Shown: in pieces, positions 55,522 to 62,521 of the stretch
Position numbering within the stretch: position 1 is the stretch's first letter
Layout: each line of letters opens with the position of its first letter
DNA from: Antiquaquibacter oligotrophicus
Lineage (GTDB): Bacteria; Actinomycetota; Actinomycetes; Actinomycetales; Microbacteriaceae
NCBI RefSeq assembly: GCF_020535405.1
Contig: NZ_CP085036.1
Location: 2,232,001-2,296,000, forward strand
Reading direction: 5' to 3'
DNA: 64,000 bases
Program-made: the position numbers and the translations under genes
The notes under the pieces: model-generated
What the model was told of the DNA's origin: nothing
Seen by the model: only the letters and a program-made list of their open reading frames with translations
Database searches by the model: none

Positions 55522-56310
55522 ATGACCATCGACAAGATCGACCTCACCCAGCGACTGGCGGGCAAAGTTGCCGTCATCACGGGCGGAGCGAGCGGGATCG
55601 GCTTGGCCACCGCGAAGCGGTTCGCAGCAGAGGGTGCGACCGTGGTGATCGGCGATTTCAACGCGGAAACAGGTCAGGCCGCGGCGGCCGAGGTGGACGG
55701 TCTGTTCGTTCAGGTCGACGTCACCGACGAGGCACAGGTCAACAACTTCTTCGACACGGCGGCGGCAACCTACGGGTCCGTCGACATCGCCTTCAACAAT
55801 GCCGGCATCTCGCCCCCCGACGACGATTCGATCGAGACCACAGAGTTGCCCGCCTGGGACAAGGTGCAGGAAGTCAACCTGAAGAGTGTGTACCTGTGTT
55901 CGCGCGCGGCGCTGCGTCACATGACGAAGCAGGGCAGTGGCTCGATCATCAACACCGCATCCTTCGTCGCGGTGCTCGGCTCCGCGACGTCGCAGATCAG
56001 CTACACGGCATCCAAGGGTGGAGTCCTGGCGATGACGCGGGAGCTGGGTGTGCAGTTCGCGAGGCAGGGCATCCGCGTCAACGCTCTCTGTCCCGGGCCG
56101 GTCAACACGCCCCTCCTGCAGGAGCTCTTCGCGAAGGATCCCGAGCGCGCACAGCGACGACTTGTTCACATCCCCACCGGTCGGTTCGCCGAACCGGAGG
56201 AGTTGGCAGCTGCCGTCGCCTTCCTCGCAAGCGACGATGCGAGCTTCATCACCGCGTCGACCTTCCTCGTCGACGGTGGCATCAGCTCGGCCTACGTGAC
56301 GCCGCTGTAG
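55522..56310 (+). CDS. Short-chain dehydrogenase/reductase
   Basis: A 262-residue classical SDR. NAD motif GGASGIG near 22-28, DVTDE for the adenine loop, NNAGIS, catalytic serine in INTASFVAV, and Y-x3-K in SYTASKGG. The C-terminal DASFITASTFLVDGGISSAY is typical. It lies 20 bases after the aldehyde dehydrogenase and probably oxidises the alcohol group of the gamma-glutamylated amine, for example gamma-glutamylethanolamide, before the dehydrogenase acts. Substrate not provable from sequence. Confidence 0.9.
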   Translation: MTIDKIDLTQRLAGKVAVITGGASGIGLATAKRFAAEGATVVIGDFNAETGQAAAAEVDGLFVQVDVTDEAQVNNFFDTAAATYGSVDIAFNNAGISPPDDDSIETTELPAWDKVQEVNLKSVYLCSRAALRHMTKQGSGSIINTASFVAVLGSATSQISYTASKGGVLAMTRELGVQFARQGIRVNALCPGPVNTPLLQELFAKDPERAQRRLVHIPTGRFAEPEELAAAVAFLASDDASFITASTFLVDGGISSAYVTPL

Positions 56311-56320
56311 GCTCGCAGGC

Positions 56321-57043
56321 ATGGCCGAGGGTGACGGCGGGCTTGCCGATGAGGTGCTCTTTCGACCCGTTCGTAGTGGCAACGCGTTCGAAGACACGGT
56401 GTCCCGACTACTGCAGACGATCCGACTCGGCATCGTGCAACCGGGGGAGGCGCTGCCGCCCGAGCGCGATCTGGCGACACGCTTCTCGGTGAGCCGCGAC
56501 ACCGTTCGCGACGCCATTCGCTCGCTCGCCGAAGCCGGATACCTCGTCGCCCGCCGCGGTCGGTACGGCGGCACGTTCGTGAGCGACCCGCTCCCGACGG
56601 CGCCGGAGACGGATGCCCCCGCCCCGAGTGCGGCGGACCTCGAGGATGTCCTCGGGCTCCGCAGCATCCTGGAGGTCGGCGCCGCGCGTGCGGCCGCTGC
56701 GCGGGACCTTTCGGCGGCGGAACGCGAACTGTTGTGGTCCCAGTCGCGCGAGACGGCCGCGGCCTCCGTGGAGGATTACCGGCGGTTGGACTCGCGCCTG
56801 CACCTCGCCATCGCCGAGGTGGTCGGCATCCCGTCGCTCGTCTCCCTCATCGCGGACAACCGCACGAGGGTCAATCACCTGCTCGACACGATCCCTTTGC
56901 TCTCGCGAAACATCGAGCACTCCAACCAACAGCACGAAGCGATCGTCGTGGCGATCCTCACGGGTAACCCGGAACGCGCGGCCGGCGAGATGGCGGAGCA
57001 TCTCGCCGGCTCGGCGACTCTTCTTCGTGGCTTTTTGAGTTAG
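56321..57043 (+). CDS. FadR-type GntR family regulator
   Basis: A 240-residue GntR regulator. The winged helix (about 25-90) has LGIVQPGEALPPERDLATRFSVSRDTVRDAIRSLAEAGYLV, and the FCD ligand domain (about 105-235) has LGLRSILEVGAARAAA, the metal-site aspartate and histidine in DSRLHLAIAEVVG, and HEAIVVAILTGNPERA. It closes the amine cluster, 10 bases after the SDR gene, and likely controls it from the divergent region near 51900. Confidence 0.9.
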   Translation: MAEGDGGLADEVLFRPVRSGNAFEDTVSRLLQTIRLGIVQPGEALPPERDLATRFSVSRDTVRDAIRSLAEAGYLVARRGRYGGTFVSDPLPTAPETDAPAPSAADLEDVLGLRSILEVGAARAAAARDLSAAERELLWSQSRETAAASVEDYRRLDSRLHLAIAEVVGIPSLVSLIADNRTRVNHLLDTIPLLSRNIEHSNQQHEAIVVAILTGNPERAAGEMAEHLAGSATLLRGFLS

Positions 57044-57058
57044 CGCGGCACCTCGCGA

Positions 57059-59149
57059 CTAGTCGCTCGTGCGGCGGCGCAGTCGCCCGATCACCACTAC
57101 TCCGGCCGTCACCGCGGCTGCGGCGAGTCCGCCCAGGAGCGCGGGCGACAGGGGCCCTCCGCCGGTGAACGCCAGAATCGAAGTGTTGGTAGTGGCGTCG
57201 GGCGTGCCGTGGGTGCCTGTTTCGCCCTCATCGGTCCCGCCGTGTCCGGTATTGCTCTCCTGGGTTCCGGACACAGTGATAGTCACGGTCGCAGGCCAGC
57301 TCCCGTACTCGCCGTCGCTGTTCGTGTACCTGAATTCGTCGGTCCCCTCGAAACCGGGCTCCGGTTGGTAGCTGAACCCGCCGTCATCCCCGAGGACCAG
57401 CGTTCCATGCTGGACGTCGGCAACGAGGTCCGCTCGCACGATGGGGAGCGCGGAGCCGGCGATGTCATTAGCCAGCACTCCCGGGGCGTCAACGACCAGA
57501 AGGGTCTCGAACGCCGCCTCGAACGAGTCGTCGATGGCGTCGGGTGCCAACGTGTCGTCCTCCCACACGGTGATGGTCACCGTTGCAATGTCGCTCTCCA
57601 CGCCGGAGTCACTCACGGCGCGGTAGGTGAAGGTATCGTCGCCGACGAAGCCGTCCTCCGGGCCGTAGACGAATGTGCCGTCGGAGAGCAGCTCGAAGTC
57701 GGCGGCATGGGTTGGTCCCCCCTCGAGAGTCGCTTCGAGGGTCGGTTGCCCGAAGTCGTTTCGCAAGACGCCCAAGTCCTTGTCGAGGAAACTCAAGAGC
57801 CCCCCGGCCTCCACGAAGTAGTGGTCGTCGCCGGCAGTGGTGGTTTCGTAGTTGAGGCGCATCCCGACGACTGTTTCGACGTACGAGTTCAGGGCAACCC
57901 ACTGCGCGTGGCCTCGCTCGCTCGCGTTCTGACTCCACTCGCCGATGAGGTAACCATCGACGAGGGGCTCAGCCCACACCTTGTAGGCGTTGCTCGGGTT
58001 GAGGCCGATGAACACAGCTTCGCCTCGGACCGTGTCCAGTGTCGCGACGGGCGTGTCATCGTCGTACTCGTAGAGAACAACTCGGGCTGCCAGCGGGAAT
58101 CCGTGGGGGTCGTAGACCGTCACTCGCAGCACACTCTGCGATTGTGCGAGGGAGATGGGGGCCGATGCCTGCGGGTCGGATGCATCGACCAAGATCAGAC
58201 TGGCGGTGGCCTGGGTGCTGCCACCCCACCACCCGTCGAGGTATGCACTTCCTGCAGCGGCGTGGACCTGGTAGTAACCCTCGCTGAGACCGGAGAACGA
58301 ATAGCGGCCATTCTCATCTGAGATTACGGCCAGCATCGCCTGAGACTCCCCGAACCGGTACAGCTCGACCTCGGCGAACGGAAGCGGCTGACCGTAGTAG
58401 TTGGTGATGGTCCCGTCGATGATGTGGACGCCGATGCCGGGCACGGAGCTCAACACAACTTCGAAGGATGGTGACGAGGTTGAAGTAACGTGCGCCGTGC
58501 GAGCTCCGGCTTGTGTGGCGCTATCCCCCCACCACATCGCCGCGAGGTCGAGCCGCCCGCTGGGCGCAGCCACGTGAAAGCGGTAATTGCCCAGCGGTAC
58601 ATCCGCGAGGTGTGCGACACCCGATGAGTCGCTTACGGCCGCACGGTGCGGCTGAGCGCCCGATTGGTCGTGCGAGGGTGTAACTGTAGCTCCGGTGACT
58701 GGCGCGCCAGATTGGTCGACGACGGAGAATCTGAGATCCCGCGTTCCCGCGGAGAGTTCGGCGTTCGGTGCCGTCTCGGACGGAGAGACCGACGCGGTCG
58801 CGTCCGCCGCAATGACCGCGTCGGCGTTGTCGACGACCGTGGCCTCCGCTGTATTGGGCTCCGGCTCGACGGATGCGGCGGTCTCGGTCGGGGGAGTGTC
58901 AGCGGGATCGTCCGCGGGTGTGACGTGCGCGGTCGACTCTGTTTGCGGCGACGACTCGTCAGGGGCGCGGTCGGTCGACGACTCCGTCGGCGCGCCTTCG
59001 GTGGGCTCGACGGGGGCGATGTCGATCGACGAGACGACATCAGACGCTGACGTCGGAACGTCTTCGGCTGTTGCGGTCACGCCGGGGAGGAACAGGGATG
59101 CGGCCACGGCTACGACGACGACGCCGGTGGCAAGACGAAATTTGTACAT
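57059..59149 (-). CDS. Surface protein with class-E sortase signal LAFTG
   Basis: A 696-residue exported protein. Signal peptide 1-28, then a Thr/Glu/Pro-rich disordered stretch (about 29-130). CnaB/carboxypeptidase-regulatory-like repeats follow (about 140-420, each with a GYYQVHAAAGSAYLDGWWGG-type block). Two cadherin/VCBS-like Ig domains come next (about 430-620, with DDTFTYRAVSDSG and DDSFEAAFE). The sorting signal L659-A-F-T-G663 is followed by a helix and RLRRR. LAxTG motifs are used by class E sortases of actinobacteria, so the protein is probably linked to peptidoglycan. Related to the next gene upstream. Confidence 0.85.
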   Translation of the reverse strand: MYKFRLATGVVVVAVAASLFLPGVTATAEDVPTSASDVVSSIDIAPVEPTEGAPTESSTDRAPDESSPQTESTAHVTPADDPADTPPTETAASVEPEPNTAEATVVDNADAVIAADATASVSPSETAPNAELSAGTRDLRFSVVDQSGAPVTGATVTPSHDQSGAQPHRAAVSDSSGVAHLADVPLGNYRFHVAAPSGRLDLAAMWWGDSATQAGARTAHVTSTSSPSFEVVLSSVPGIGVHIIDGTITNYYGQPLPFAEVELYRFGESQAMLAVISDENGRYSFSGLSEGYYQVHAAAGSAYLDGWWGGSTQATASLILVDASDPQASAPISLAQSQSVLRVTVYDPHGFPLAARVVLYEYDDDTPVATLDTVRGEAVFIGLNPSNAYKVWAEPLVDGYLIGEWSQNASERGHAQWVALNSYVETVVGMRLNYETTTAGDDHYFVEAGGLLSFLDKDLGVLRNDFGQPTLEATLEGGPTHAADFELLSDGTFVYGPEDGFVGDDTFTYRAVSDSGVESDIATVTITVWEDDTLAPDAIDDSFEAAFETLLVVDAPGVLANDIAGSALPIVRADLVADVQHGTLVLGDDGGFSYQPEPGFEGTDEFRYTNSDGEYGSWPATVTITVSGTQESNTGHGGTDEGETGTHGTPDATTNTSILAFTGGGPLSPALLGGLAAAAVTAGVVVIGRLRRRTSD

Positions 59150-59217
59150 GGTGAGGTCCTAATGGTTAAAGGGCGCTCAGCGGTGGGTCACACCAGCGAG
59201 CACGTGTTCGAGGGGAA

Positions 59218-59246
59218 GGGGTGGCGCTCACGGGGAGCGCCACCCC
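59218..59246 (-). terminator. Hairpin ending the LALTG surface-protein transcript
   Basis: GGGGTGGCGCTC (59218-59229) pairs with GAGCGCCACCCC (59235-59246) over 12 bases around a 5-base loop, in the 174-base gap between the two surface-protein genes. It should end the upstream gene's transcript, so the second gene needs its own promoter. Confidence 0.6.
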
Positions 59247-59323
59247 GGGTCGGTCCGCATGCGCCCGAGCCGGGCCAGGACAGGTCCCGGCGGGGGCTCG
59301 ACACGCGGGCCGACGCTGTGCGG

Positions 59324-61447
59324 CTACGCGCGTCGGCGACGCACCCGCAGGCCGATGGCGGTGAGAAGCCCACCCAGTCCGACAAGGATGAGAGCGGCTG
59401 TCGTGATTTCGGCCCCGGTGCTCGAACCGGTCAAAGCGAGACCGTCACGGCGCGGGGACGCGAGCTGCTCGTGATTCCCGGTGTCACCGCTCGGCACGTG
59501 GCTGGGCCTGGAGTCACCGTCAGATGACTCAGTGGCGTTGGGGTCGACGATCTCGAGGATGATTGCCGCCGAGTCATCGTTCAGGTATCCGTCCTGCATG
59601 ACGTACCGCAGTTCGTAGACACCCGGTTGATCGGTGATCGCGGTCATCGTGAACGACCCGTCCTCGTCGATGTCGTACTTGACTATGGTCTCCCAGAAGA
59701 CGGAGTCCGCGTCCTCCACGTCCTCGAACGACAGCGGGGGAGCACCCTGATCGTTGGCCAGGAGCCCGTGGGCAGCGTCGACCTCGATGGTCTCGCCGAG
59801 TTCGAGCGTGTACTGGTCGTCGGCCGCGGCGACGGGCGTCGCCGGTACGTCGCCCACGACGATCGTCACCCGCCCACGGTTTGATGAGTGGGTGTAGTCA
59901 CCATCCCAGATGCCGTAGGAGAGGATGTCGACGCCGACGAATCCGGGGTCCGGAATGTACGTGAAGGTGCCGTCCGGATACCAGGTGAGCGTGCCGTGCG
60001 CGGGGCCGCCAGGTGAGCCGGCCACCGTGAGCGGTGGTTTGCCGGTGTCGTTGGCGAGAAGACCGCCGGAGGGTTCAGGCACCACGAGGGCCACACCCTC
60101 GTCGACGGCGTAGAAGTCGTTCTGTGCCACCGGCGGGAGATGCTTCAGCCTGATGTCGAGCACATGCGTACCGGGTTCCGTGAAACTGTATGGCTCGGCC
60201 GAGGAGGGGTTGGCAACACCCGGCCACCACATCGTCTGAACGTCGGAGTTCTCGGGAGCAACGAAGCGCACGTAGTATTCGCCGAGGTCCGGGTAGTGGT
60301 CGATGGTGTCGGAGAACGCCATCCACCACGAACCTATGTCGGAGTAAGCGGTTTTGACGAGGTCTCCGTCTGGAGCGGTCCAGAACTCGACCCGGGCCCC
60401 AGGAACGAGACGATTAGCGTAATCGCGAACGTTTCCGACGAAGATCGGGTACGCGTCGTCGGCGAGGTCCAATGAATGGTTGAGAACGGCGCCAGAAGCG
60501 TCGACCGTGACAGGTAGGTAATTGGCCGTTCTGTATCCCGTCGCATAGAAGGTGATGTCGTACTCACCCGGCTCCAGCCCGCGGACGTCGTAACGTCCGT
60601 CATCGTCCACGCTCACTCGTGTGATTTCGTTGAGGTGATCGGTTGGTCGATAGACGGTGACCGAAGCCGTGGGGATGCCCAGTCCTGTGTTCGACGCCGT
60701 CACGGTTCCGCGGAGCTGACCCAGCTCGGCTCCGGCGAGGTAGTCGAGTTCCACGTGAAGCGTCAACTGGGTCTCTGACACCGTGATCAGGGACGCAGTC
60801 GCAAGTGTGTTTGCGTCCTGCCACCATTCCGACGCGAGGTCCGGTCGGGCATAGTGACTGGGGCGCACATGCACGGCGTACTCGCCGTGGGGGACGTACA
60901 TGAGGTGAGCTTGGCCGTCGGCGTCGGTCACCGTCGAACGGTACGCGCTGCCATCGGGTTTCATAAGGGAGGCGCTGGCGCTCACGGGTTCGCCCGTCGG
61001 ATCTGTCACGATCACATCAACTGAAACCGCGGTGTTCGGCGGCAGAAGACCGGCGATCGGAGTCTCAGAGGGGGAGTCTGCGACACTCTCGATCGGCACC
61101 GTTGCGCTCTCCGTCGCGGGTTCGCTTATCGGGTTCACGTCGGTCGGCTCGGTTTCGATCTGCGGGATCTCCTCGGTGACGGGCTGTTCCTGTGCCGAAG
61201 TATCGATGACCGGCTCTTCAGCGTCAGGAGTTTCTTCCACTGTCGGGATAACATCCTCGGCCGGCTCGATGACCGTTGGCGACTCCGAGATGGGCGCTTC
61301 TTCCGCTGGCGCGGGTTCCGGTGCCGAAGCAGCGGGCTGGTCACGGGGTGCCGCGACATCCTCGGCCATGGCGACGGCTGGGCTGAGCAGGAGGCTCAGT
61401 GTGAGTATCGGCGCGAGCGCACTCGCGACCGGGTGTGGTCGTTTCAT
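59324..61447 (-). CDS. Surface protein with class-E sortase signal LALTG
   Basis: A 707-residue exported protein of the same build as its downstream neighbour. Signal peptide 1-28; Glu/Pro/Thr-rich stalk (about 30-145); CnaB-like repeats (about 145-420, with GEYAVHVRPSHYARPDLASEWWQD matching the neighbour's GNYRFHVAAPSG...WWGD block); two Ig-like domains (about 440-640); sorting signal L670-A-L-T-G674, helix and VRRRRA. A duplication origin is likely. A pair of inverted repeats lies upstream of the start. Confidence 0.85.
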   Translation of the reverse strand: MKRPHPVASALAPILTLSLLLSPAVAMAEDVAAPRDQPAASAPEPAPAEEAPISESPTVIEPAEDVIPTVEETPDAEEPVIDTSAQEQPVTEEIPQIETEPTDVNPISEPATESATVPIESVADSPSETPIAGLLPPNTAVSVDVIVTDPTGEPVSASASLMKPDGSAYRSTVTDADGQAHLMYVPHGEYAVHVRPSHYARPDLASEWWQDANTLATASLITVSETQLTLHVELDYLAGAELGQLRGTVTASNTGLGIPTASVTVYRPTDHLNEITRVSVDDDGRYDVRGLEPGEYDITFYATGYRTANYLPVTVDASGAVLNHSLDLADDAYPIFVGNVRDYANRLVPGARVEFWTAPDGDLVKTAYSDIGSWWMAFSDTIDHYPDLGEYYVRFVAPENSDVQTMWWPGVANPSSAEPYSFTEPGTHVLDIRLKHLPPVAQNDFYAVDEGVALVVPEPSGGLLANDTGKPPLTVAGSPGGPAHGTLTWYPDGTFTYIPDPGFVGVDILSYGIWDGDYTHSSNRGRVTIVVGDVPATPVAAADDQYTLELGETIEVDAAHGLLANDQGAPPLSFEDVEDADSVFWETIVKYDIDEDGSFTMTAITDQPGVYELRYVMQDGYLNDDSAAIILEIVDPNATESSDGDSRPSHVPSGDTGNHEQLASPRRDGLALTGSSTGAEITTAALILVGLGGLLTAIGLRVRRRRA

Positions 61448-61472
61448 GATGTTGTCCTGTTTCTCGATCTGG

Positions 61473-61579
61473 TAACTACGAGTAGTAGTTATTGCAGATC
61501 AAAGTTATGGACGATTGACCTCAGGAGAAAGAGGCAGGCACTGCCAAGGCAGCAAGTGGCCAACTACGACCAGTAGCTA
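61473..61579. promoter_or_regulatory. Duplicated inverted repeat upstream of the LALTG surface-protein gene
   Basis: TAACTAC-gagta-GTAGTTA (61473-61491) is a perfect 19-bp inverted repeat. A near copy CAACTAC-gacca-GTAGCTA lies at 61561-61579, 88 bases away centre to centre, on the same side of about eight helical turns. The proximal copy is 26 bases before the ATG. Paired operators for an unknown regulator are likely. Confidence 0.55.
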
Positions 61580-61608
61580 TTGAGCGCGATCCATGCGCGC
61601 TGCCCCAC

Positions 61609-61806
61609 TCAGTCCTCGAGCTCGCCGAACTCGGGCTCCTGGTTCTCCTTGACGACGGTGCCAACCGCGATCGCCACCGTGAGGCCCCAACTGAGCCACA
61701 TTGCCGCCAGGCGCCAGTCACGAGGGCCGCGTCGAGTGGTCTGGACAAGGCCCCAGATACCGAAGAGGGAACTCAGGATGCTCGTGTTGAACAGGAACTT
61801 GCGCAT
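61609..61806 (-). CDS. Small two-helix membrane protein
   Basis: A 65-residue protein: MRKFLFNTSILSSLFGIWGLVQTTRRGPRD, then a second helix LAAMWLSWGLTVAIAVGTVV and an acidic tail. The basic linker between helices predicts a hairpin topology with both ends outside. No family recognised. ATG at 61806 preceded by GGAGGT. It stands alone between the surface-protein gene and the TetR gene. Confidence 0.6.
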   Translation of the reverse strand: MRKFLFNTSILSSLFGIWGLVQTTRRGPRDWRLAAMWLSWGLTVAIAVGTVVKENQEPEFGELED

Positions 61807-61896
61807 GTGACCTCCGAACGTCAGGTCCCACGCTATCGCCCGGTGCGCAATCGCCGCAGTGGTTGACAGAGGGCTCCCCGCTGGGCATTCGCTGGG

Positions 61897-61934
61897 AAAC
61901 TGACCGATCGGACAGTTTCTGACCGATCGGTCAG
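61897..61934 (+). promoter_or_regulatory. Tandem operators for the TetR regulator
   Basis: CTGACCGATCGGTCAG at 61919-61934 is a perfect 16-bp palindrome. A second 22-bp copy at 61897-61918 (AAACTGACC...ACAGTTT) has one mismatched pair. The two abut, centred 19 bases apart, and lie just before the TetR GTG. CCGATCGG cores of this kind are typical of TetR binding sites, so autoregulation and control of the MMPL gene are likely. Confidence 0.75.
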
Positions 61935-61947
61935 GTAGCGTGTCAGC

Positions 61948-62508
61948 GTGTCATCCAGCCAAGAGGATCTGCGCCGTATCGCGCTCGCTGAATTCGCGAG
62001 CGCCGGATACTCAGCGACCTCCCTCCAACACATCGCCGAGCTCGCCGGCCTCTCCAAAGCGAGTGTTCTGTACCACTACGGCTCGAAGGAAGCACTGCTC
62101 GACGCAGCGATCGGGCCGGCCATCGATCGCATGGCCGCTGTTCTCGAACCGCTGCACCTCAACGGGCTCCGAGGCGAGGAGCGCCAGGCCTTCCTCGAGG
62201 AGTTCGTCGACTTTCTGCTCGAGTACCGGCTCGAGGTGCATATTTTTATCAACCAGGGACCATCACTCGTTGACGTCCCTGTGATCGATCGTGCCAACGC
62301 GCTCGTGCGTCAGCTCGCAGACTTTTTCGCCACCCACACCTCCTCGGTCGAGGAGAAGATGCGCTTCGGCGTCGCCCTCGGAGGCGCCGCGTACATGCTC
62401 GGCACATTCCACGGACTCGGAATCGATGCCCCACCCATCAGCGAGACCAGGGCTGCTCTCGTGACGATTCTGAGCGAACTGCTCACCCCCGTCCGAACAA
62501 ACCCCTAG
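61948..62508 (+). CDS. TetR family transcriptional regulator
   Basis: A 186-residue regulator. The helix-turn-helix (about 1-55) is RRIALAEFASAGYSATSLQHIAELAGLSKASVLYHYGSKEALLDAAI. The C-terminal ligand domain is helical and hydrophobic (VALGGAAYMLGTFHGLG). GTG at 61948, directly after the tandem operators. It is followed after 13 bases by the MMPL transporter, so it probably represses itself and the pump until a hydrophobic ligand binds. Confidence 0.92.
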   Translation: MSSSQEDLRRIALAEFASAGYSATSLQHIAELAGLSKASVLYHYGSKEALLDAAIGPAIDRMAAVLEPLHLNGLRGEERQAFLEEFVDFLLEYRLEVHIFINQGPSLVDVPVIDRANALVRQLADFFATHTSSVEEKMRFGVALGGAAYMLGTFHGLGIDAPPISETRAALVTILSELLTPVRTNP

Positions 62509-62521
62509 CCCCGGAGCCGAC

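Noticed and set aside
57059..61447. Repeats in the surface proteins as a possible CRISPR or DNA tandem array
   Set aside because: The repeats are protein-domain repeats with diverged DNA, with no regular spacer structure.
61863..61891. TTGACA at 61863 as -35 of the TetR gene
   Set aside because: The hexamer 17 bases later (GCATTC) is a poor -10, so a promoter was not called.
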